NCBI GenBank assembly: GCA_040182905.1
Contig: JARQWU010000024.1
Span: 1-64,000 of the forward strand
Origin: Barthelona sp. PAP020
Taxonomy: Eukaryota; Metamonada: BaSk clade
DNA: 64,000 nucleotides
Reading direction: 5' to 3'
Each line of letters begins with the position of its first letter. Within the stretch, counting starts at the first letter, position 1. Shown here one piece after another: positions 37,682-46,500 of the stretch. The notes beneath the pieces are model-generated. The model was not told the DNA's origin and made no database searches. It was given only the letters and a program-made list of their open reading frames with translations. A program made the position numbers and the translations under genes.

Positions 37682-38698
37682 TTATATTTTTACCCAAATT
37701 GCATCCACCTCATCAGTGCGATATCTTTGTGTAACAGTAATATCAGAAACGGTTTCACATTTAATATCCTTTTCAAACATCAATAATCCATTATAAGCAA
37801 TCATTGCTCCATTATCAATACAAAAACGATCATCCATTGTTCCAATGGTAATACCTCGATCTTCAGCCATTAAACTCATCATTTCTTGAAGTCTTAAATT
37901 GCATCCTACACCTCCTACAATCAAGACACTGTCTGCATTAATATGTGAAATAGCTCTCTCAGTAACCTCAATTAACATTGCAAACATGGTCTCCTGCATT
38001 GACATGCATAAATCTTCCCTTGTTATTTCTCCATTTCTGTATTCTTTTGAATCAATATATGTTTGTGCTGTTGCTAGTTGACCTCCAAACGCCAGATCCA
38101 TACCCTTTACCGAATATGGAAATTTCAAAAAACGTTTTCCATTCTTTGCCAATTGTTCAATATTATAACCAGGTGTTGGATCATTGGAAATATCAACAAT
38201 ACGAGCAAATTTATCCAAAGTATTTCCAATTGCAACGTCAATAGTCTCCCCAAAAATCCTGTATCTTCCATTTGCAAAGCTAATCACTTGTGTATTTCCT
38301 CCAGAAACATACAAACAGACAGGATTTTTAACTAAAGTACATAATTTCCCCATTTCCACATGAGCAATGCAATGATTAACAGGAATTGCAGGAATATTCC
38401 AAAGTTGGGATAACATCCGAACAACAACTGCTGTAACATGCAAACAACTACCCATACCTGGTCCTTTGGTGTAGGCAATGGCATCTAGTTGTTCTGGTGT
38501 TACCTTTGCTTCTTTCATGGATTGTTCTAAAATAGTAAAAATATAATTTCGATGGTGTAAAGCAGTATCTATTGGAATAAAACCATGTCCTTTAGGTGGA
38601 ATATAAGTTTTTCGAACATTGGACAAAATATTACCTTTTTCATCAACAATTCCTATTCCAATTTTGTTTGCACTACTTTCAAATCCAATTACTAACAT
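37682..38698 (-). CDS. KAE1: KAE1/OSGEP, tRNA t6A-modifying KEOPS subunit
   Basis: This ORF encodes 338 residues, the normal length for cytosolic KAE1. It transfers threonylcarbamoyl to A37 of ANN-decoding tRNAs within the KEOPS complex. Seen are LVIGFESSANKIGIGIVD at the N-terminus, the metal-binding motif HCIAHVEMG (the family has HxxxH with nearby His), YVSGGNTQVI, GNTLDKFAR, MDLAFGG and VGGVGCN, all hallmark Kae1/Gcp elements of the archaeal/eukaryotic type. The ATG at 38698 gives the conserved start; the upstream extension begins at a TTG and is not conserved. It is divergent from DPH6 with 14 or 47 bp between starts, depending on which DPH6 ATG is used. Confidence 0.97.
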   Translation of the reverse strand: MLVIGFESSANKIGIGIVDEKGNILSNVRKTYIPPKGHGFIPIDTALHHRNYIFTILEQSMKEAKVTPEQLDAIAYTKGPGMGSCLHVTAVVVRMLSQLWNIPAIPVNHCIAHVEMGKLCTLVKNPVCLYVSGGNTQVISFANGRYRIFGETIDVAIGNTLDKFARIVDISNDPTPGYNIEQLAKNGKRFLKFPYSVKGMDLAFGGQLATAQTYIDSKEYRNGEITREDLCMSMQETMFAMLIEVTERAISHINADSVLIVGGVGCNLRLQEMMSLMAEDRGITIGTMDDRFCIDNGAMIAYNGLLMFEKDIKCETVSDITVTQRYRTDEVDAIWVKI

Positions 38699-38745
38699 AT
38701 CAAGTAAAAAAAATGAAAAATTTCGATCCAATACTTTTGTTTTTT

Positions 38746-40362
38746 ATGAAATTTGTTGCATTGGTTAGTGGAGGAAAAGATAGTCTATTTGCAATATTTA
38801 AAGCAATTGAAGCTGGAAATGAATTAGTTTGTTTGGCGAATATTCATCCAGAAGAAGATATTGATGAATTGGACAGCTGGATGTATCAATCAGTTGGTTG
38901 GAATTGTATTGATTATATTGCAGAAGCTCTAGATTGTCCTTTATATACCATTACAACCAAAGGAAAAGCCATATGTGGACACAATGAATATGTACCTAAA
39001 AGTGGTGATGAAATTGAAGATATGTATGAGTTAATAAAAGTTTGTTTGTTAAATCATCCTGAAATCAATTCTGTATGCGCAGGACCCGTTATATCACATT
39101 ATCAACGATTGAGGGTTGAAAATATTGCAGCTAGATTAAATTTGGTACCTTTAGCTTATTTATGGGAATATGATCAGACCAAATTGTTGGAGGAAATGTT
39201 TGAGACTGGTCATGAAAGCTTATTGATAAAATTAGGATCTGCTGGATTTAAAAGCAGGCATTTAGGACAAACATTATCTCAATCTTTTCCTTTATTAAAA
39301 AAATTGCAAAAGCAATGGGGAATGCAAATATCCGGTGAAGGTGGTGAATATGAAACACTGTGCATACAAAGTCCTTTGTTCAACAAATATTTACATTTGA
39401 AAGCCTATGAAACAATAGTAACAGCTGAGGATGACTTGACTTGTACTGCATTCATGAAAATTACAGATTGTGGATTGGAATCCCATTCAAATGAAGTTTT
39501 GTGTTCAAAGAACGATAGCTTACACATAGGGGTTAATCATAACCTTTATGTTAATAACAGTGTTCTTGAAGGATTTAAACTCTGTGAAAATTGTTCTAAA
39601 AACCGAATTGAATTGGATATTGAACAGTGTGAGGATAAACTAGCAGTCATGATTCCCATTTTTTTGCCTTGTGAAAAATGCAAAGTCAAGTGTCTCAAAT
39701 TTTTAAATTCTGTCTTTGGTGATGTTGACTTTGATAATGATGCGATTGGATTATTTTGCGGTCTATTGACATTTAGAAATTCCACGTTGGAAACTCCAAT
39801 GTTTTCTAAGTTCATTCTGCCCAATTTAACACAATTTTCAAAATTAAATCTAGTCTACAACCTTTTCTTTCCAACTCAACCTCCTGCAAGAGCTTGTGTT
39901 GGTATTTCCAATAAAGATAAAAAAGAAATTTCTTTAAAACTGATCATTTCTCCCCATAAAAGAAGAGTGTTACATGTCCAGTCTATATCACATTGGGCAC
40001 CAGCATGTATTGGCCCCTATGCTCAATCAAACTACACTGATGATTTTGCAATTATTTCCGGTCAAATTGGTCTTGTTCCTGGAACAATGACCTTGGCTTC
40101 TTCAATTGAACAACAAATATCTCAAGCATTTGAAAACGTAAAAGCAGTCATGAAAAGCATAAATGTTGATGAGACTCAACTTATTCTTCTTAACATATAT
40201 TATACTGAAGATGAAGTCTTTCAATTGATCAGTAATAGGTTTGATCATCTCAATCCAAACTTTATTAAAGTAAATCAACTGCCTATCAATGCCAAAGTTG
40301 AAATTGAAACTTGGTTTTCGAAAGAAAGTTTAAATGAAAAATTAGTCAATCTATTCAAATAA
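38746..40362 (+). CDS. DPH6: Diphthine-ammonia ligase DPH6 with C-terminal RidA-like domains
   Basis: This ORF encodes 538 residues from the ATG at 38746 (an ATG at 38713 is also in frame). DPH6 performs the last, ATP-dependent amidation in diphthamide synthesis on eEF2. Residues 1-225 are the PP-loop ATPase (MKFVALVSGGKDSLFA, then GAGPVISHYQRLRVE-like CAGPVISHYQRLRVE and SGEGGEYETL). As in yeast DPH6 this is followed by two RidA/YjgF-like units. The first is degraded and carries CENC and CEKCKVKC cysteine pairs. The second is clear (CIGPYAQSNYTDDFAIISGQIGLVPGT). The stop is TAAA. The partner KAE1 is divergent, so two translation-fidelity modification genes may share one tiny promoter. Confidence 0.95.
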   Translation: MKFVALVSGGKDSLFAIFKAIEAGNELVCLANIHPEEDIDELDSWMYQSVGWNCIDYIAEALDCPLYTITTKGKAICGHNEYVPKSGDEIEDMYELIKVCLLNHPEINSVCAGPVISHYQRLRVENIAARLNLVPLAYLWEYDQTKLLEEMFETGHESLLIKLGSAGFKSRHLGQTLSQSFPLLKKLQKQWGMQISGEGGEYETLCIQSPLFNKYLHLKAYETIVTAEDDLTCTAFMKITDCGLESHSNEVLCSKNDSLHIGVNHNLYVNNSVLEGFKLCENCSKNRIELDIEQCEDKLAVMIPIFLPCEKCKVKCLKFLNSVFGDVDFDNDAIGLFCGLLTFRNSTLETPMFSKFILPNLTQFSKLNLVYNLFFPTQPPARACVGISNKDKKEISLKLIISPHKRRVLHVQSISHWAPACIGPYAQSNYTDDFAIISGQIGLVPGTMTLASSIEQQISQAFENVKAVMKSINVDETQLILLNIYYTEDEVFQLISNRFDHLNPNFIKVNQLPINAKVEIETWFSKESLNEKLVNLFK

Positions 40363-40817
40363 ATCATTTATGAAAATATAATTTTTTATTGAATCAAACA
40401 TTTTTCCCTTACATCTAAAAAAAAACAAGAAAGTGAAGGGTGAGGGTTGAAAACTTTTTCTGATAAAAATCTTCCAATTTATCACAATGTGAACCCAAAA
40501 AGAGAAATGAAACAAAAACAAAAATTCTTTTCAAAAGAAAATTTTCAATGTGTTAGAATCTTGTTTCTTTTGAAAAAAAAATTCTATTTTTTAATCTCAA
40601 TGAAATTGAAATTGTATGTGCAAATCCACAAAAAGAGAATTCTCCAAACTTCCAATTGAAAAAATTTTTTCTTATTTTTTGTTTATCTTGATTTTATGAA
40701 TATCTAAAAAATTTTTAAATGATTCATAAGTTGATGAAAATATATATCTGAAATAGGAGAAAAAAAAAAATTTATCTCCTGTAAAAATTTTTATCATTTC
40801 GTTTTACATATTTTCAA
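40363..40817. other. 455 bp gap with an inverted repeat
   Basis: This AT-rich stretch between DPH6 and glycogen phosphorylase is made of A and T runs. Its only structure is a 13 bp inverted repeat (40528-40576). I see no credible ORF or RNA gene. Confidence 0.5.
40528..40576. repeat. 13 bp perfect inverted repeat
   Basis: TTTTCAAAAGAAA and TTTCTTTTGAAAA are perfect inverted arms separated by 23 bases. Simple composition raises the chance of coincidence, but 13 exact bases is long for this background. Confidence 0.45.
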
Positions 40818-43409
40818 ATGTCCAGTGGTTCATTTGGCCGTTTAGCTGCTTCTCGTTCTAAGATTAGAGGACCTTCTCCTGGTTCTCTGAGTGCTTCACC
40901 TATCCTTGCCCAAGAATTGATGCAAAAGGAATCTTTTTCTCAAAAATCCGATATTCAAAAGTTATTTACCTATAACTTGAAGTATATTTTAAATCGTGAT
41001 GCTGATTCATTGGATAATTGGGCTGCTTTTATGGCAACTGCTTTTGCAGTTCGTACTAGGTTACTTGATGATTGGAATAGAACCCAAAAAGCCATTGAAA
41101 AGAAGAAAGCTAAAACTATCAATTATTTATCATTAGAATGGTTAATGGGGCGTGCACTTCAAAACAGTTTATTAAACACTGAACTTTTGCCTAAATTCAG
41201 AACCGCTCTCATGGACTTTTCATGTGATTTGGAAAGAATTGCTGATGAAGAACATGATGCTGCTTTAGGTAATGGTGGTCTTGGACGTCTTGCTGCCTGT
41301 TTCATTGATTCTATGGCCACACTTTCTTTGCCTGCTTGGGGTTATGGTCTTCGTTACACATATGGTATGTTCCGTCAAAAAATTGAAAATGGTTATCAAA
41401 TTGAAATCCCCGAATATTGGTTAACATATGGTAATCCTTGGGAAGTTAAGCGTCTTGATGTTAGTTACACAATTTCTTTTGGTGGTCATGTTACTCGCAC
41501 AATGAATGCTGATGGAAAGTGGAAATTCAGTTGGGAAGGAACTGATCAAGTCACAGCTGTTGCTTATGATACTCTTGTTCCTGGTTATAAGACTGGATGC
41601 TGTTTAAATATTCGTCTTTGGGCTGCTAGACCCGTAAAAGAGTTTGATTTACAATCTTTCTCTCAAGGAGACTACTATGCTCAAGTAGCTTTACGTCAAG
41701 ATTCTGAAAATCTTACTTCTGTTCTTTATCCCAACGATAACACATATGCCGGTAAGTGTTTGCGTTTGAAACAAGAATATTTCTTTGTTTCTGCTACTCT
41801 TCGTGATATTCTTGATCGGTTCAAAAAGGTTAACGCTCCTATTACTGATCTTCATAAGTTCCAAACCATTCAACTTAACGATACTCATCCTGCATTGGGT
41901 GTTCCTGAACTTATGCGTATTCTTCTTGATGAGATGAATTTAGAATGGTCTGTTGCTTGGGATATCACTAAGAAAACTTTCAATTACACAAATCATACAG
42001 TTCTTCCTGAAGCTCTTGAAAAATGGCCTGTTCCTATGTTTGAACAAATCTTACCTCGTCATTTAGAAATCATTTACGAAATTAACCATCAACACCTTCA
42101 ACAAGTTCGTGCATTGTATTCTGATAATCTTTCAAAACTCCGTTCATTATCTATTATTGATGAAAGTGGTCCTCGTTATGTACGTATGGGACATTTGAGT
42201 TGTGTTGGTTCTTCTCATATCAATGGTGTTGCTGCTATTCACACTGAAATTGTTAAATCTCGTGTTTTTGCTGATTTCTATCAAATGGATCCTGAAAAAT
42301 TCCAAAATAAAACTAACGGTGTTACTCCTAGAAGATGGGTTAAGCTTTCTAACCCCAGATTGAGTGCTGTTTTGACTCGTAAGTTAGGTTCTAACTCATG
42401 GATTAAAGATTTGTCTTTAATTAAAAAATTAGAAAAATTCGCTGATGATGCTGAAACTCAAAATATCTTCAGAATGGTCAAAAAGGATAACAAGGATCGT
42501 TTAGCTGCTTATATTAAAGCTAATCTTGACATTGATGTCAATCCTGAATCTCTCTTTGATATTCAAGTTAAGCGTATTCACGAATACAAGCGTCAACTCT
42601 TAAATTGTTTAGGTACTATTCATCAATATCTTTCTATTAAGGGTATGACTGCTGAACAAAAGAAAAATGTCGTTCCTCGTGTTACTATCATTGGTGGTAA
42701 AGCTGCATCAGGTTATGATATGGCCAAACGTATCATCAAATTGATTAATTCGATTGCTGAAGTCGTTAATGTTGACCCTGATGTTGGTGACCTTTTAAAG
42801 GTTGTGTACATTCCCAACTATTGTGTTTCAAATGCTGAGCTTATTATTCCTGCTTCTGATATTTCTGAACACATTTCTTTAGCTGGTACTGAGGCTTCTG
42901 GTACTGGTAACATGAAATTCGTCATGAACGGAGGTCTTCTTTGTGGTACTGATGATGGGGCTAATATTGAAATTTGTGAAGAGTGTGATTATTCAAATCA
43001 TTTTATCTTTGGTTTAAGAACTGATGAAATTGATGACGCTTTCCATAGACAAGCTATTGGAGAAATTCCCACTGATCCTAGACTTCAAAAAGTCTTTGAT
43101 GCTGTACTTTCAGGAATGTTTGGTCATGTTGACGTTTTTGCCCCTATTATTGCTGCTATTACTGGTGCTGAAGACAGATATCTTGTGAAAGCTGATTTCC
43201 CCGCCTATTTAGAAATTTGGGATCAAATTGATTCTTCTTATAGAAATCAAGCAGAATGGGCCAAAAAGTGTATTTTGTCTGTTGCCAGAATGAGCAAATT
43301 CTCTTCTGATCGTACCATTAGTGAGTATGCACAAGATATTTGGGCCATTGAACCTGTTGATGTTCCTACCGATGATATCAAGGATGTTGCTGTTTCTCCT
43401 TCTTCTTAA
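40818..43409 (+). CDS. Glycogen phosphorylase
   Basis: This ORF encodes 863 residues. The enzyme releases glucose-1-phosphate from glycogen using pyridoxal phosphate. The GT35 fold is intact: SLEWLMGRALQNSLLN, ALGNGGLGRLAACFIDSMATL, YGLRYTYGMF, QLNDTHPAL, TNHTVLPEALEKWP, VKRIHEYKRQLLN, IGGKAASGYDMAKRIIKL, PNYCVSNAELIIPASDISEH and EASGTGNMKF with the PLP lysine at residue 700. The N-terminal about 40 residues are Ser-rich (SGSFGRLAASRSK...), and the animal regulatory phosphorylation site context is not evident. Codon choice (many -CT and -GT endings) is more biased than in neighbours, suggesting high expression. The start context is TTTTCAAATG and the stop is TAAA. Confidence 0.98.
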   Translation: MSSGSFGRLAASRSKIRGPSPGSLSASPILAQELMQKESFSQKSDIQKLFTYNLKYILNRDADSLDNWAAFMATAFAVRTRLLDDWNRTQKAIEKKKAKTINYLSLEWLMGRALQNSLLNTELLPKFRTALMDFSCDLERIADEEHDAALGNGGLGRLAACFIDSMATLSLPAWGYGLRYTYGMFRQKIENGYQIEIPEYWLTYGNPWEVKRLDVSYTISFGGHVTRTMNADGKWKFSWEGTDQVTAVAYDTLVPGYKTGCCLNIRLWAARPVKEFDLQSFSQGDYYAQVALRQDSENLTSVLYPNDNTYAGKCLRLKQEYFFVSATLRDILDRFKKVNAPITDLHKFQTIQLNDTHPALGVPELMRILLDEMNLEWSVAWDITKKTFNYTNHTVLPEALEKWPVPMFEQILPRHLEIIYEINHQHLQQVRALYSDNLSKLRSLSIIDESGPRYVRMGHLSCVGSSHINGVAAIHTEIVKSRVFADFYQMDPEKFQNKTNGVTPRRWVKLSNPRLSAVLTRKLGSNSWIKDLSLIKKLEKFADDAETQNIFRMVKKDNKDRLAAYIKANLDIDVNPESLFDIQVKRIHEYKRQLLNCLGTIHQYLSIKGMTAEQKKNVVPRVTIIGGKAASGYDMAKRIIKLINSIAEVVNVDPDVGDLLKVVYIPNYCVSNAELIIPASDISEHISLAGTEASGTGNMKFVMNGGLLCGTDDGANIEICEECDYSNHFIFGLRTDEIDDAFHRQAIGEIPTDPRLQKVFDAVLSGMFGHVDVFAPIIAAITGAEDRYLVKADFPAYLEIWDQIDSSYRNQAEWAKKCILSVARMSKFSSDRTISEYAQDIWAIEPVDVPTDDIKDVAVSPSS

Positions 43410-43504
43410 ATATTCCTTTTGCGTTGTTGAACTTTTTTACAGAAAATAAATAGTTATTTGCTTAAATTTTGGTTAAAATAAAAGAATTATTTTTTTATTT
43501 AATA

Positions 43505-46500
43505 TCAGTCACTTACTTTAGCGACCAATTTTTGTTCCAATCTGGCTAACCCTTCACTTGGTTCTTGAGCTTTGAATCCAATATGAATTTTAGTTGACCT
43601 TGAATCCTTTCCTTCATATTGAGAAGAATTTTGAATATCCACTCCCAAAGAATAACTTTCCTCTCCCTCTTTTGTTTTTTGATATCTACCACTAGATAGG
43701 GCCATTTGCAAATCCAATTCAACTTCATCAACAACCAAATTCTTGTTTGATACCATTGACATCAAAGGAACATTGATTTGACGATTCTCAAGACTAAAAT
43801 CATCAGTATCTGCATTTCTATTTGCTTGATCAACACTTAAAGATACTTGTTTTGGTCTGTAAGCAACAACATCGGTTAATTCCCACTTTTCTAATTGTTC
43901 TTCTGACATTCTATCCATCAAAGAAATCATTCTTTCCAAATTAGACAGCTGAGCTGACCGTTGACTATCCAATACTGATTGATAGATAGCTGTCAACATA
44001 CCATCAAAAGCAGAAATTGGTTGAATTTGTTCGATTGAATCAGATTCAACAACAACATCTTTTTTATTGGCATTTGTGAAAGAATCAAGCATATTATCCA
44101 CACTATTTTGGACATTATCAACATCAAATTCATTTTTCTTCTCTTTAACTTCTTCTTCCTTCTTTTCAAGAACATCTTTGTTAATTTTTTCAATAAAACT
44201 AATTGTTACACCATAAAGATTATTATTGAAAGAATTGGATATTGCCACAATCCATGAGAGAATATACATCAATAATACAATATAAAAATATGCTCTACTG
44301 ATAGTTTGGAAATTTTCTCCATATTGTTCTGAAGTTAAATAAATAGATGAAGGGTTTAAATAAGTATCTTGAGATTTGACCAAAAACAACGTCCCAACAA
44401 ATTCACTAATGAAGGTTATAGTCATGGTTATAACGTAAGCTGTTTTATCAGTTAAGACGATACCTAATATGAATGAAACAATGTACAACAAAGTGGCAAT
44501 ACCTCTAATTATTGTACCAAAAGACATATAGAGTCCTAAATCCATGTTCAAAAAGAAAGAAGTAAACACAAAAGGCAGTAAGCCCGTAAATCCTTTGATG
44601 AACAAAAAGAAGACAGAAGCAAAGGATTGAGATTGTTTTATAGAATGAATAGTGTTTACCAAATGAGGTTGGTCAAAATATGATATTCCAAACAAAATCT
44701 TATATGTCGAATTCATCAATTCATAATCCTGATCATGTTTCCTTGCTTTAAAATTATCAAAATTACTTTCATTTTCAAGATCTGGTGATAAACAATTATA
44801 TGAAGGAACAAAGAAAATCAAGGCAACGGCTTGAATGATCAAATATATTAACTGAAGAATATTATCAATCTTGTAATAACGGACATCGCTCAAACATTGA
44901 GCATCTCCCGAATCCAAAGAACTTAAAGATAACAGGAGGGTAATCATAACCAAGAAGAAAGTCAAAATAAAAGCAGATCTGAACAGTAATACTCTTTGTT
45001 CTTTATTCAATATCGCCTTTTCCCATTCTTTATCCAAAAATTTAACAGTAGTTCGTTGTTCCTCAAATATATATTTTTGTTTCTCAAAATCACGAATCAA
45101 TGTGGAGAGACATAAATCCCTCGAATATTTATCCAAAATATTACAATTCCAAGTGTCAACTAAATACTTTTCATATTCTTTCAAAGTTTCCAAATCATTA
45201 TCTTCGTATATGATTTTATGACTGGCTTTATCTTCAGCACTGTACAAAACTTGGTTTGTCCTTTCAATACTGACCCAATGTCTAACTTTATCCAACTTTT
45301 GTCCATATATATTACTAATTCTATAATCAGCAACAGTATGTCTAACGCTAGAATTCAATTCTTCCACAAAAAGCTTTTCTCCTAACATATGCAAATTAGT
45401 CTCGGGACATTTATACATGAAAATTAAATCATGCTCAGATAAATTGAATGAAGGGTCTTTTTTCTTTGCTTTGATCAAATCTTTTTGGAATTCCTTCGTT
45501 TTTAAAAGATCTTGTAAGGCCTTTTCATAATACTTTTTGAACTCTGGTGACATTTCTTCATATGATAGCAATTTATCAGCAAATTCTCTCATACTCTTCA
45601 AATCTTGTTGATATATATTGTCATCACTGTATGTTCTTTCATATCCTTGGAAGATTTCACCCAAAATAACCTTTAATATTTCATTTTTATTATAAATATT
45701 GATTTGTGAAACTATTCCTTCCTCATACTTTCCAATTAACTCATTTAATTCGTGAGTTTCATTGTGAATCGATTCAATCTGCCCATATTCATAAAATCTG
45801 AGTATCATGCGCAGATAACGCTCTAATTCATTAACTTCATTGAATCTATTTCCTAATTGACTTAAAAGGTCATCAAGTTCAAATATGTTTTCATTCGCTG
45901 AATCTAAATTTTCAGATTTCAAATGCAACAATCCTTGATGTTTTAAATACTTGCTGAACGTGTCATAAAACATATCCATGTATTCTATTCTATTTAATAA
46001 TGTGAAAGAATGGTCACTTTTCAATAATGAAAAGAATTCAAGATAATTTCTCAAACTTCTGAGCATCAAAGGACACTTGGCAAAATAAGTGTTAAATATT
46101 TTATTCTTATCATACAAACGGAAAAAGAAATCTCGCAAATTTTCTTTTTCTTCATCGTTCATTTCTTCAGTCATTCTCATCAATTCAATTCTAACACAAC
46201 CATTCTCATCCAATCCATCAGGAATCAAATATCTATCAGCCAAGTGCAACACGTTATCTATTGTAATAAGTGCATCCAACTTTCCTTGATAGTGAAACAA
46301 CAAATCAGTGAACATATGAGATAATACATTACCCAAGTAAGTATCTTCATCGTTATCAACAGAACCAATATTATCTATCAATCTGGAACGAATCAATTGC
46401 AGTTCAGCAAGAGAGAGTTCTTCCATATCTGCTAAACATGATTTGATTTCATCCAACACATCAATTTTGAAATGATTCACAGAATTTAAATCTCCTTTTT

